This document shows, in pieces, positions 34,523 to 45,477 of a stretch of DNA of 64,000 bases. The DNA lies in contig JAVXUO010000653.1 of assembly GCA_033065855.1 (NCBI GenBank), forward strand, positions 1 through 64,000, written 5' to 3'. Each line of letters starts with the position of its first letter. Position 1 is the first letter of the stretch. The stretch comes from Escallonia rubra. Lineage: Eukaryota > Streptophyta > Magnoliopsida > Escalloniales > Escalloniaceae. A model generated the notes under the pieces. The model was not told where the DNA came from. It searched no databases and was given only the letters and a program-made list of their open reading frames with translations. The position numbers and the translations under genes are program-made.

Positions 34523-34913
34523 GGGTGTGTTTGGATATGGGATTTTGAAATACTGGACATTTCTAAATGCCTTCATTTCGAAATCCCCTGATTTACAAAT
34601 TCAATCATTTTGAAATTTCTTGTTTGGAAGAATGGAAGCAAAGATTGTTAAAAAAGGTGGGAGACAAGATTTCTAAAAAATAGGGAACTAGTTATTGTGG
34701 GTTTGTAAATTACTGATTGAAGTGGATTTGACAAATAACTAGTTCAAACTAGTGATTTGAACTGTGAATTTGGTGACCCCAAATCCACAATTCAAATCAC
34801 TTTGAAATTTTAAAAGTTCCCTTTTGAACTATCAAAACAAGATATTTTGTCCAATTTACAAATACCCTACCAAAGTCAAATCTCCAGTTCAAATCCTATA
34901 TCCAAACACATTT
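34523..34913. mobile_element. MITE with GTGTGTTTGGATATGG ends
   Basis: The left end GGTGTGTTTGGATATGGGAT and right end ATCCTATATCCAAACACATT are inverted repeats, with further inverted similarity inside (TTGAAATTTC/GAAATTT). The interior is short and non-coding. Confidence 0.65.
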
Positions 34914-34984
34914 TAAGTAGTTGTGGATAACTACTGTTAAGACCCCAGAAAGTCTACATGTTGATGATGCCGTGCTACCATTAT

Positions 34985-37900
34985 TGTAACATCCCCAAAA
35001 ATTCGGAGCTCCGCCGCCCCCGAACTCCCGGGTCGTTAACCTACCGGATCACATCAAACCTGTCAAATCCTTTCACTAACACATACTTCAAAACATTCAA
35101 TCCGACACCATTAATTTCTTCAAGTACAAGCTTACAAGACTGCTTAAACTTAAATTATTAAAACCTAAGTTCTTTACAAACTCGAGTCCTTATGGGACAA
35201 GGTGACGGTACCGACCCACGTAGGGGTCTCATTACACGGAAGTGGCGGGCTCACTGGAAGCTCACACAGACTCTAACCCATTCCCAAACCTGCTACATCT
35301 TATCATCACTTGCAGAAGGGAGCCAAACGAAAGGTGAGCTTTTGAGAGCTCAGTAAGGTCGTACAAGGACAACCAACAGGATTACAAAATGATTCCAAAG
35401 AATCCAACTGACGAAGATTTTCAGAACACTTCAATGAACTGAACAACTCAAGGATTTCCAAAAGGATCAAAATTCATCATAAATAAATACCAAAATAGAC
35501 AAATACCATCACAATGGATAAAAGATCATCTTTAAAGCCATCTTTCCCAAAATACGATACGAGTTTTCCAAAGGATTTCAACAGAAGCACAAATCATTTC
35601 AGATAATACCGCAGTGGTCACGACAATCCATAGAACAGAGAAAATCAAAAATCAACATTGATCCTGGGCAATAGCAATGCCGTTCCGGCAAGCTAACAGA
35701 GTATACACATGCATGATGTACCAAAATACTAGTCCACTTGGGTGCTAGCTTGCTTTTCCTGCAGGATTCAGACCAGCCTTATTACGCCTTCCCACAGAAC
35801 GGAAACCCAGGTCAACACAGAAAATCAACAATACCAATGAGCTTTAATCTAAGCTCAATCACCGAAATCAATTTGGATTCCAATAAAAATAATCATACTG
35901 ACATAAAGTCAGCATTCGAAATTTTTAGAAAAAAGCAGAATTTTCACCAGAATCATATCAGATTTCAATAACCATAACTTATCAAAATAAGTCATCATTC
36001 AGAATTTCCAGAAGAAAATCACAATAATTAGCAAAATGATTATCGAATTCAGGCATAACAATTCGGAAGAATGGGATACAAATAATTATCAGATTTACTC
36101 AGCATGAAATACATGCGAGCATCACAAGATTTCCAAATAATCGATTCAGGTTCAATATTAGGGTTTTCTGGGCAATAACATACTGATATACATACATAAT
36201 TCAGAATTCGACATTAGTCATAAATATATCAAAGGAGTACTTACGAGTACGAGCAATTGAATAAGGGTTCGGACAAAGTCCTTACCCGAGGTTCAGATAG
36301 AATCCCTTACCTGGATCCGCAGCTAAATTATCCTAACCGGAAGTCTTTAGCTTTAACCTAAACGGAATAATCGAACCATTAGAATACAGCCTACAGAACA
36401 AAAGTATAAATTAATACGAACTCACACATGCTCCCAAAATGAACCTCCCCTCACCGGGTATGTAAAATTACCGAAACGCCCATAGGGTGTAAAATTACCA
36501 AAATGCCCCTCTCGGACTTAAATCACCCAAACGGTCTTCCCGTAAGTTGAATCACTGAAATAAGATTCCCATATGTAAATTTATGCAAAAATACCTTTTG
36601 CTTGTGAAATTACCAAAATACCCCCTTCGGGGTGGCAAATTACCAAAACGCCCTCCATTACACTTTAATCATCAAAATGACGTTTTCAAAAGCAAAGTCA
36701 CTAAAATAATCTTACTGTACGTAAATTTACTTCAAAATACCTCTTATAGGTAAAATTACCAAAATGCCCCTTCGGGGTGGTAAATTACCAAAACACCCCC
36801 GGGGGTTTCCGGCATCGGAAAAATCTCAAAAATATCTTAAAACGCTATTTTAATCATCCTGATATCATTTATGTATTAAAAAGTCTTTTAGAAAATTTTC
36901 GCCAGAAAATCTCGAACCGATGTCTGAACCGAGGCGCCAAAAGGCTAGTTTCGCCAAAAATACCAATCGGCCTCAGAATGGCCCGAAATTTTAGAATATG
37001 AATCATATCAGTAAAATAGAGTTTCCATAAAAATTTCAGATTAAAATAACTTAGGTTACTAGGTTAATTAATGTGATAAATTGCTTTAATCAATACCCCA
37101 TTTTAGCGCCCTTCGCGGATCCCGAAAATTCCCAAAACATTCCAGAGTGTACGTCTTGTGAAAATATTATGGGTTACAGTTTTGTACTTTGTCTAATTTT
37201 GGCCCTAACTATTTATGAAAATTCGTGGGAAAAACTGCCTAACTAATTTCATATATTTAGTGACAATAACAAGTACTATTCAAATCACACACCTACTATT
37301 TCACCTTATTCACACCTACTTCTCTTCTCCCACCTTCAGCCGAAGCACATGGCTGCTTCAACTCCACATACACCCATTGATTTGTCCTCAATACACTAGA
37401 AGACACCCACGTGGACTACTTAACATCGACTAACATAATTCAAATACAATTACACCTCCTTACACCAACCCATACACACGGATTATCACAATTACACACC
37501 CGCACACCAAGAACACACACAACTCTTCCTTGGGCACACTCAAGCTACTCATAATCTCACCCAATTCAATTCTTACATAACAGTAATCCCTCAAAACACA
37601 ATATCACATCAAAATCATCCACCATCCACCTCCTGCGCATGAAGAACACACACTCACACATGCGGTATACCCATATGCTCACTCACAGTGTTAAACACAC
37701 TCACACAGGGCTAAGATTATATCTAAATTGATACATAGGTAAATTATAAACTAATTACGAATCACCTTGAGAAGATTTGCCCGAAACCCCTCTCTGTTCC
37801 TTCTTTCTTTGTGTCTTCTTCTTCTTCTTTTTCTTCTCTGTTTTCTTCCAGCGTGCACTGTTCACGACTTTTCTTATTTTCATTTTGGCCCCAAGTTTTC

Positions 37901-38216
37901 TTTCCTTTAAATTTAGCTTCTCATCAAATAAAAAAATATATATATCAGATTAGTCACCAAACCAGGTGGCCCTTGCACATAATCTGGTTCCTGAAATTTT
38001 GACACCAAGACATCAAATTTACAAAATAATCTCTCAAGTTTTTTTTCCAAAATTACGAAAATGCCCCCAAAATTTCGAAAATTACATTTTTGCCCCAAAA
38101 TTCTTTTAAGTTCCTATGCACTACTAATATTCGAGCATTATTTAAATTTAACGCCCGTTTATTTTTCAGAGCACCGATGATTATTTTAACCCGCTCCCAA
38201 AGTTCGGGATATTACA
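34985..38216. mobile_element. Solo LTR, 3,232 bp, with perfect 5-bp target duplication
   Basis: It begins TGTAACATCCCC and ends CGGGATATTACA, flanked by ATTAT on both sides (34980-34984 and 38217-38221). TG...CA ends and a 5-bp duplication define an LTR, and the absence of any internal coding domain makes a solo LTR the best reading. The ends resemble large Ty3-gypsy LTRs. It shares blocks (AGAGCTCAGTAAGGTCG, AATCCCTTACCT) with the LTR starting at 62089. Internal repeats at 36430-36800. Confidence 0.85.
36430..36800. repeat. Internal tandem repetition of the solo LTR
   Basis: A unit of about 165-180 bp with AAATTACCAAAATRCCCC and CCTTCGGGGTGG occurs twice, together with shorter partial copies. 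Confidence 0.65.
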
Positions 38217-38221
38217 ATTAT

Positions 38222-38385
38222 ATAATGCTTATATACTTATGTATGTTTTTAGAGTACATAAGAGGTTTGTGTACATAGGTATTACAGTTGATCTAGCAAA
38301 TAAATACAATGAGTAAATTAAGGATAATACAAGGAGTAAATTAAGGATATTCCTCAATTTACGTAGTTGATTCTAGGACCACCCA
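38222..38385. other. Short AT-rich spacer
   Basis: Contains a small direct repeat of AGTAAATTAAGGATA at about 38311 and 38334. Nothing else is seen. Confidence 0.4.
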
Positions 38386-38636
38386 AATATTTCTCTTTGT
38401 TAATCTACAAAGGAGTTGTCTCCTGCCTTGTTGATCAGATATACAGCCTTTCGTTGCAATGGTGATCTGTGTGTGCGTGTGCCAGAAAACATTTTGCGGA
38501 ATATACTTGCTTTTTAGTAATTTTTTGTATGCACAGACTAATTCCTGTAGAGGATTGAAGCATAACTCACAAGCTACTAGTATCCTTGGGCAAGATACAA
38601 GTAGTAGTTTTCTTGCTATTCAAGTTGTAACATAAG
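38386..38636 (+). pseudogene. Displaced copy of the oligopeptidase 3' flank
   Basis: Homologous to 6949-7230 over the full length in the same orientation: shared CTTGTTGATCAGAT, GGAATATACTTGC, GTATGCA, TTGAAGCAT and TACTAGTAGTAGTTTT-like blocks, with roughly one difference every five to ten bases. No coding exon accompanies it. Confidence 0.75.
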
Positions 38637-39461
38637 AAACCAGCGTTGATGGCTTTGGGGGGCTGGATGGTCTTCGGAGCTGCAACGGTTGCACTCGATC
38701 AGACTGCAGATCTATGGTTTCCGGCATTGGCGCTCGGTTGGAGAAGTTGCTAGGGGTAAGCTGTTGGATCCTTGGGGGGCTCTGCGATTGGGTTGTGGTG
38801 GGTTTGGGAGTTGGGTTTTTGCCGTCGGTTTTGTAATTAGCTACGTCGCCGCGGGTTGGTGTTGGGATGGTGCGTCTAGGGTTAGGTTTTGTTCATCTAG
38901 GGTTTGTTTCCCCCTCCCCCCTAGTTGATTCCCCCTTCCCTAGAAAGGTCTTACGGGTCGCTGTTGGGGTTCGGTTTACAGGTAGCTGATTGGATCTAGC
39001 CGGCGTTTTTTAGGGACATCAGTTGACGGAGCCTTAGAAGATGAGGAGCCTCGATTGCTGATGACGGTATTTTCCGGTGGTCACGGCCGGTTCTTCCGTT
39101 GGGTTTGGTGGTCAGGTGGTGGTTGTGCAGGGCTTCGAGTTTGTTCTGGTTTTTCTCCGATGATCAGCAGCAGTGAGATGGCCGGCGATGGTGGCGTTTT
39201 CCGGTGCCGGCATGGATGCATGGGGAGTCGTTGCAACGTTGCAGTGATGGGGCACGTGTCAGCTGTTTGGGCTTGTGGTGGCCTGCTTTGCTGTTGTTTG
39301 TTTATTGGCTGTTAGTTTAGTCTTTATCTGTTTAGTTCATAGTTATCTTGTTCTGCTTAGGTTATTTTTTGTTTTTCTTAGGTTATCTCTTTTGTTGGCT
39401 TATTGTTCTTTTTTAGTTGTGGGCTCACCTTCGGGACAGGGTTGTTGTCCCTTGTGTATAG
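38637..39461. other. GC-rich unassigned segment
   Basis: Markedly more G-rich than its neighbours, with GGCTTTGGGGGGCTGG at the left and an alternating T-rich tract at the right (39290-39420) that ends CCCTTGTGTATAG. The overall look suggests a LINE-like or captured sequence. The open frames (up to 89 codons) show no domain that I recognise. Confidence 0.3.
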
Positions 39462-39464
39462 TTA

Positions 39465-40228
39465 GGGTAGGTTTGACACTCTTTTTTTCCTCTTTTTTTT
39501 TTTTTCATTTTTTTAAAACTGAAAAAAAAAGGAGCGTTTGGTAACCATTTTTTTTTCAATTTTTAAACTGAAGAGTAAAAAAAAAAAACTCCAGAAACTG
39601 GTTTTTTTTTTTTCACTTTTGGTTTTTTTTTCTTAGACCACCACCACCACCCTCCCACTGCCGGCAGCCACCTCAGGCGACCACCGCCGGCAGCCACCTC
39701 CGGCCGCCGACGACCACCTCCGCCGCCGGCGAACACCTCCGGCCACCGGCGACCACCTCCGGCCGCCCGTGAACACCTCCGGCCGCCGGCGACCACTGCC
39801 GGAGACTACCGGCAGCCACCTCCGGCCGCCGGTGACCACCGCCGGAGACTGTCGGCTGCCACCTCTGGCCGCCGGCGACTGCCGGCAGCCACCTCTGGCC
39901 ATCGGCGACTGCCGGCAGCCACCTCCGGCCGCCGGCGACCACCGCTGCTCCGGCCGCAGGCGACCACCGCCGGAGACTGCCGGCAGCCGCCGCCGGCCAC
40001 CACCACCACCACCGGCCACCACCGCTACACCCCACCACCGCCACCGCAAACCACCAAAAAAAAAGTCAAAATAAAAAGGGTTACCAAACACCAAAAAAAA
40101 AAAAAACTAAAAAAAAAGGGGTTATCAAACACCCACTTGTTTTTATAAAAAAAAAAAATTAAGCTGCTCTTTAAAAAACTGCTCTTTAAAAACTGAAAAC
40201 CAAATTTTTTTTTTTGTCAAACGAACCC
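39465..40228. mobile_element. Harbinger/Tourist-type element, TTA target duplication
   Basis: Inverted ends GGGTAGGTTTGACA and TGTCAAACGAACCC are flanked by TTA at 39462-39464 and 40229-40231. A 3-bp TTA duplication with GGG... termini is characteristic of PIF/Harbinger MITEs. Inside are further nested poly-A/poly-T inverted blocks, including GGTAACCA / TGGTTACC-like pairs, and a GC-rich minisatellite. Confidence 0.7.
39640..40040. repeat. GC-rich minisatellite within the Harbinger-type element
   Basis: Repeats variants of CCGGCAGCCACCTCCGGC and CGCCGGCGACCACC with units of about 24-45 bp. Frames are open in several directions (Gly/Arg-rich or Pro-rich), a result of the composition. Confidence 0.85.
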
Positions 40229-40231
40229 TTA

Positions 40232-41945
40232 GTCTCTAATACTATCTCGATATAAAGGTTAGAGATATCCAAGAAATATAAGCGACAGACATAAGTCACA
40301 AGACAATCTCTCTCTCTGTTGCACTCTCTCTAGAGCATCACCGAGCTCTAAGATTTGGTTCGTGAACGTAAAACTCGACTCTAGTAGCCGTCTTCGTACA
40401 TGCAAAAAAAGATCAAGCGTGTTGGATGCTCGTAACAACAAGTATCCTCCGTCGAAATTTTTTTCGGAGACTTCGTACGGTATATTTCTAAATCCACTAC
40501 GTCTTACGTGGTAAGCGCATTAATTGTTGCAAAAGATGCCATTGTTCTCTCCTTGTTTTCTGATTTACATTTTGTTGCTGGAAAGCCACATACTGTTAGA
40601 AAAAACTTTTTGTCCTTATAAAAAAGCATATTAAATTCGAACGGTCGGCTGGCTTTCCTCAACTTTCAAATGACACCTGGGTTATCGTCTAGCTTATGTT
40701 ACAACTTTTTTTTTTACTGTAGGTAAAAATCCTACCAATTCATATGATTAATAAGCAAGCAGTACAAGATAGAGTACAATAAAAGAAGAAATAACAGGTG
40801 ACCGCATCCCCTGCAATGTCCCACAGACAAGGACTGACACAGAGTCAGGCGTCCTTGAAAAACTGAGAGCGGCAAGATCAAGAACGGCTTTATCGCCAAA
40901 GAACCTCCACCAAAGACTACCTGCATAAAAGATTAGTACACATTTACCCAAGCCAAGACACTAACTTTACCTCCACTTAGGAGATAAATATGTATTTATC
41001 TTTCACGTCCTAGATTTCAGCCACAAACCCACGTTTTACTCAACTCCTCCAGTTTTATAAGCCAAGGAAAGCCTAACTCCTCCAGTTTTTTGTCTAAAAG
41101 AAAAAATGCTTCCTTTTTTCTTTCGTCTTCCTTTCTACTTCTTCCTTACAGTCCCTGTTATCCCCATATATCTTTCCACATGGCTCGGAATTTCAGTCAT
41201 CCCACACTTGCAACGTATACCAGAGGCACAATGCTCATCTGTTTAATCCAAGTTGCTGTTTCATGTGGGAAGAAGCTGCTGTGATAGCATTGATAACTAC
41301 TCTTTTATTAACCTACATATCATGGAAGATATCTCTTTCAATTTTGGTAGTACATGCTTTACCTAATGTTTCTCACAAATTAGCCTTTGCTTCTTATTAA
41401 TAGCTCAACATTATAACTTGACTATGATTCTTATAACAACTGAGCATAGCCCTGCCATTCTTTAATTTTCATTTTCAGTGGCACATGACGGCCTGTCTCT
41501 GTGTGGGCGGTATCTGTCGTGGAAGGCAAGCGGGGGTTCAACTGCCATGCCTTTTAAAACGGTTTCAGAATGTTATACAGAAGCAAGCCCGTGGTTAGCA
41601 CCCTGTACTAAAAGTTATATTACTATGTCAAAGGTTTCAACCCAGACCTCTGAAGAAACTGGTTTAATGCCACTTCCTGGATACTCTTCTCTTTGGTTGG
41701 TTTCATACCCTTCAAATGTGTGTTGTTTGATAGCAACAGAGCTGTTATATAAGTCTGGGTGGCATGCATGTGATCAAACACCAACACTGTAAAGTGTCAA
41801 ACTTTAAATTTCCTTCAGGATTAATGGAGTGAAATATGTCCGAAGAAATATAAAAAGGACTACTATAAGTCCACTCAACGGTTCTGTATTGTCAGATAAA
41901 GTTGCAAGTGGTGCACTAGGTGCATAAACAAAAGGATTCAAGGCA
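40232..41945. other. Intergenic, no gene assigned
   Basis: Contains a CT repeat at 40309-40331 and open frames at 40732-40951 (-) and 41478-41792 (+). The latter follows an acceptor-like TTTTCATTTTCAG, but neither frame shows a recognisable domain. Confidence 0.4.
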
Positions 41946-42234
41946 ACTGTTATGGGAGTTTTTTTTCCTAATTAATACATATTTAATACTTAATTACTAA
42001 TATACACCATTTTGAAACTTATTTACCCGCATACCACACTTTTGGAAATCGCTGTTTGAAACCACGATTTCAACGTAGAAATCGTTGTTTGAAATAGCGA
42101 TTTCTACTTGATTTCTACCTTAAAGTAGAAATCGCTATTTGAAATCACGTTTTCAATGTAGAAATCGCTGTTTGAAACAGCGATTCCGCCCGCGAGCCCT
42201 CTCGGGCGACGGGGGGGTTGGGGGGGCGACGCGA

Positions 42235-42297
42235 TGCGTGACGCCCAGGCAGACGTGCCCTCGGCCTAATGGCTTCGGGCGCAACTTGCGTTCAAAG

Positions 42298-42350
<53 letters not shown>

Positions 42351-42351
42351 A

Positions 42352-42389
<38 letters not shown>

Positions 42390-42398
42390 CAGTCGTTT
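42235..42398 (-). rRNA. 5.8S rRNA pseudogene with ITS flanks
   Basis: The minus strand reads as plant 5.8S rRNA over its full length of about 164 nt, including GGATATCTCGGCTCTCGC, ATCGATGAAGAA, GCGATACTTGGTGTGAATTG and AACCATCGAGTCTTTGAACG. Two differences from the usual plant consensus stand out: ACGACTGTCGG for ACGACTCTCGG, and GAATGTAGC for GAACGTAGC. ITS2 start (42187-42234, C-rich on minus) and ITS1 end (42399-42448) are attached. There is no 18S or 26S sequence, and it sits inside a transposon, so it is a captured fragment and not a working rRNA locus. Confidence 0.93.
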
Positions 42399-42447
42399 GT
42401 GTTTCAAAAAGAAGCGGTCGTCCCGTGCGCGCGCTCCGCGGACGGGA

Positions 42448-42506
42448 CCACGTTTTCAAGGTAGAAATCGCTGTTTGAAACAGCGATTTCTACCTTGAAA
42501 ACGTGG
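42448..42506. repeat. 59-bp perfect palindrome in the rDNA-carrying element
   Basis: Arms of 29 bp starting CCACGTTTTCAAGG pair perfectly around a single central G. Related AAATCGCTGTTTGAAA / TTTCAAACAGCGATTT blocks recur through the left arm (42040-42186), so each end of the element can fold on itself. Confidence 0.9.
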
Positions 42507-42621
42507 TTTCAAACAACGATTTTCAAAAGTGTGGTATGCGGGTAAATAAGTTTCAAAATTGTGTATATTGTTAATTAAGTATTAAATATGTATTAATTAG
42601 GGAAAAAACTCACTGTTAGGG

Positions 42622-43792
42622 CATAGTGTAGGGTGTTTGGATATTTTGGATATGCACTACTAATGCTCCTTTGGCTAATGCACTTCTATCTCTAAATCAA
42701 GTAATCCACCGGCTCTTTGTTGCCCTTAGCTATTTTATTTTTTTAAAAGGTAGTTTAAATGTTTTTCCATTAATTTTTGGAATTCATATGTCATTTTCCA
42801 TAATTAACACGGTGGCTAGGGTATAGCGTAACAATGTTGAGATAGTAGACTTGCTTAAGAACACCGATAAGCGTAGATCGTTAAATAGTAGATTAAAAAT
42901 TCTTTCTTTCTTTTTTATAATTTACATTCTTTTTAGAATTTTGAGATTACTTTCTACTCTCTTATTAGTTTAATAGCATGATTGATTTTTGTAAGTGACT
43001 TCTCGCAATAAGATTAAGTTCATTTGCAATAAGAAGACCGTGGATACATTTATGTGACATTTCAATCCCTTTTTATACTCTCTTATTAACCATTTTTTGC
43101 AAACTAGACTTAGTTTGCAAGGCTTGCAGTGCTACAAATGGGGTCCGCATCACTCTAATAAGCTCTGTCATCTGCTCATTTGGATCCTTCTTCTTATCAT
43201 CTCATCTTTCTTTCACTTCATCCTTTCTTCTTTTCCGGCTATTTTGCCGGTCCAATTGATAATATTTCAGTTCGCCAGTATTTTCTCAACTGCAACGGGG
43301 TCAACGTTTCCGATCACCGTTAACTTCTTCTCTTTCTTGTCAAAGGACACGGATTCAATTCCTATGATTATAACACAAGAGAATTAATGAGTTATAACAC
43401 AACATAAGAGAGTTATAAAACTACAAATCTTCCTCTTTACCTGGAAGGAGATTTACACTTTTTATGGCCTTTCGCTTTTCTTTTTCATTGTGTAATTTCA
43501 GTAGGAATTTATTCAACGCCGACTATACAAAAACAAACTGGGGTTAATCACACGAAGATTCAAAATCGGCTGTGTAATTGTGTGTGTTTCCACAAAAAGT
43601 GTATGTTAGGAAAGCGTTGTAGTAAGTAAGATTTGGAATATTGGTGGAAATTTCACCTTCTTTCCCACTTGGTGTTCTGACCTCTGACTTGTGAACTCCG
43701 ACGAGGGGTTAAGACTGGAGATAATAAATGTCACTGTAGGATGTAAAAAGAACAAACGGTGCACGTGAACGGAATCATGCTCGAAGAAACAA
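42622..43792. other. Intergenic and 3' flank of the LRR gene
   Basis: No gene recognised. The part next to 43793 would be the LRR gene's 3' UTR. Confidence 0.5.
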
Positions 43793-45400
43793 TCATAGAG
43801 AAGGAAAAAACCTGTCTGTTGGTAGAGACTCTGCATCCTGCATTAATTCTGGCAGTAAGTCTCCATCTTTCTCTGATTTATCCATCAAATATCCATCGCT
43901 TCCAAGCGGGAGGAAGGCACGAACCAAATAATCAGGTCGACCGCTGCTCCACTTCGATTCATGCCACATCAAACCATCCCACCATTCACTCTCTCCTTTG
44001 ATCTCCTTTAGATCTTCACTCAGCACCTCCGTGGGAGAAAAACTCCTAAGTTTTGCGCAGTTAATGACAACCAACGTTTCTAACTTTGGGGCAATATATA
44101 GGCCACTAGAAAGGTTCATCAATTCAGGCAGATCTAAAAGTGACATCTTTGTCAAGCGGGGTAGAAAACGGTTAGTCTCCAAACAGGAAGAATCCAAGCT
44201 TACCAGGCTGCTCACTTTGGGACAGTCTTCAACTAGAAGGTCTTTCAAGTTTATCAGATTGTGAAGTAACCCTCGGGTGAAAATGGTAGTCAAGTTGGGG
44301 CATGTATGCAGGGCCAAGGTCCCCAGAAAAAACAAAGAACCTCTGCCAATTGGCCCTTTCCAGATGCTCTTCAACTCCTCCATGTAGTAAACTCCCAAGT
44401 ATTCTAAAGATCCAAGTGCATAATTTTCGCCCTGGTAATCTCGGTACTCACCTCCGTCAACAATGGTTTGCATCTCATTGCATTCTCTTAACAGGCAAAA
44501 TTTCAGCTTATGGAAGTCATCAATCTTGAATGTAGATGGATTCCTAATAGTCCAATGGCAGTCTAAATACAAAGCAGTAGCATGTCTTATTGCGTTGGCA
44601 ATTACATCTGTGTTGCCCTCACCGTTTATATATTTTAGGCATTTCTCGAACTTCTCAAACTCCTTCTCGAGGTCATCCGGTATATGTGATACAAAATATT
44701 GTTCATGACAGCCAACGAGCAATCTAAAGTGTGATAATGCCGAGCATAAAAACTGTTGGTTCCTAGTAAGTTGCAGGAATTGTTCCAGCGATTGAGCTGT
44801 TGGCAAATACAACTTAAGACTTTCCAAGTTACTTAAGCTTGACAACTCGTTCATAAGAGTCTTGACTTCAGCGTCCCACCACTCACCATCAGGATTTACA
44901 TCAATGCTTAATACCTTCAATTGAGTGAGTTTTGACAATGTCGTCATTGGTATTATTGCCGCTATTCCCTTACTTTTTTTGTAATGGTCTGCATATCCAT
45001 ACAGGGAACCTTTGAGGCATTCCAAATTACTTAGCTCCGCAATTTCCTTGGGCAAACATACGACCTCAGTTCCTTCAAAATCAAACACCTTGAGATTCTT
45101 AAGCCCACCAATTTCAGAAGGCAGCTCCATCAATAGTGCACATCCTCTCAAGAAAAGTTCTCGGAGTGCAACCAAGCTAGAAATTGATGCTGGAAAAGAT
45201 TTTATGCTTGTGTAGGACAGATCTAGAATTATGAGTCGAATAAAGGAGATGTCGTCTGGTAATCCTGAACCCCACTGCTTACTATGTGATTGATGCACGT
45301 GATGCTTCAATACTTGCTTTCCCTTCAGTTTTTCCTGTTCACTTTCAGAAACTGCTGATATACCACCTCTCTTCAAACCCTTCTCCATATTTACCAACAT
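43793..45400 (-). CDS. LRR-only protein of CC-NB-LRR type (At4g27190-like)
   Basis: A single uninterrupted frame of 535 codons. After about 45 residues of charged N-terminus come plant NB-LRR-type leucine-rich repeats: LPDDISFIRLIILDLSYTSI, SLVALRELFLRGCALLMELP, IGGLKNLKVFDFEGTEV and LPKEIAELSNLECLKGSLYG. The C-terminal half has the irregular repeats (LGSLEYLGVYYMEELKSIW, LINLKDLLVEDCPKVSSL) found in At4g27190-like resistance proteins. No coiled coil, P-loop or NB-ARC motif precedes it, and none is found between here and the Helitron. It is either a truncated resistance gene or an expressed LRR-only derivative. The start is the first ATG of the frame, 70 bp downstream of a TATA box; Met5 is an alternative. 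Role as a recognition surface is inferred. Confidence 0.85.
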   Translation of the reverse strand: MLVNMEKGLKRGGISAVSESEQEKLKGKQVLKHHVHQSHSKQWGSGLPDDISFIRLIILDLSYTSIKSFPASISSLVALRELFLRGCALLMELPSEIGGLKNLKVFDFEGTEVVCLPKEIAELSNLECLKGSLYGYADHYKKSKGIAAIIPMTTLSKLTQLKVLSIDVNPDGEWWDAEVKTLMNELSSLSNLESLKLYLPTAQSLEQFLQLTRNQQFLCSALSHFRLLVGCHEQYFVSHIPDDLEKEFEKFEKCLKYINGEGNTDVIANAIRHATALYLDCHWTIRNPSTFKIDDFHKLKFCLLRECNEMQTIVDGGEYRDYQGENYALGSLEYLGVYYMEELKSIWKGPIGRGSLFFLGTLALHTCPNLTTIFTRGLLHNLINLKDLLVEDCPKVSSLVSLDSSCLETNRFLPRLTKMSLLDLPELMNLSSGLYIAPKLETLVVINCAKLRSFSPTEVLSEDLKEIKGESEWWDGLMWHESKWSSGRPDYLVRAFLPLGSDGYLMDKSEKDGDLLPELMQDAESLPTDRFFPSL

Positions 45401-45469
45401 GCTTGATAGAAAAGGTGAAGGGGAAAATAATTATATTAGAGATCTTATAAAACTAAGTACAATGAGGCC

Positions 45470-45477
45470 TTTATATA
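45470..45477 (-). promoter_or_regulatory. TATA box upstream of the LRR frame
   Basis: The minus strand reads GCCTATATAAAGGCCTCATT, a strong TATA context 70 bp before the ATG. The leader text around it (AAAGGCCTCATTGTACTTAG) is reminiscent of Copia-type LTR promoters, which would make this a co-opted promoter. That part is an inference from appearance only. Confidence 0.5.

Larger units (their letters stand above)
41956..42611. mobile_element. MULE-like element carrying a 5.8S rDNA fragment, 656 bp
   Basis: It begins GAGTTTTTTTTCCTAATTAA and ends with the inverted counterpart, TTAATTAGGGAAAAAACTC. The similarity of the two ends continues for over 100 bp (TTTACCCGCATACCACACTT on the left, its complement on the right). 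The flanks are ACTGTTATGG (41946-41955) and ACTGTTAGGG (42612-42621), a 10-bp duplication with one mismatch. Long TIRs and a 9-10-bp duplication fit a Mutator-like element. Between the arms lies rDNA (ITS2, 5.8S, ITS1). No transposase. Confidence 0.85.

Noticed and set aside
39633..40094. Overlapping Gly/Arg/Trp-rich frames on the minus strand
   Set aside because: Produced by the CCGGC minisatellite; open in several frames at once, with no start context or conserved domain.
41478..41792. 104-codon plus-strand frame after an acceptor-like TTTTCAG
   Set aside because: Considered as a terminal exon, but no domain or neighbouring exon could be recognised.
42235..42398. A functional rRNA locus
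   Set aside because: No 18S or 26S sequence is adjacent, ITS1 and ITS2 are cut short, and the fragment is bounded by transposon arms.
42139..42498. 119-codon frame across the rDNA segment
   Set aside because: It is antisense to 5.8S rRNA and ITS sequence, so translation is meaningless.
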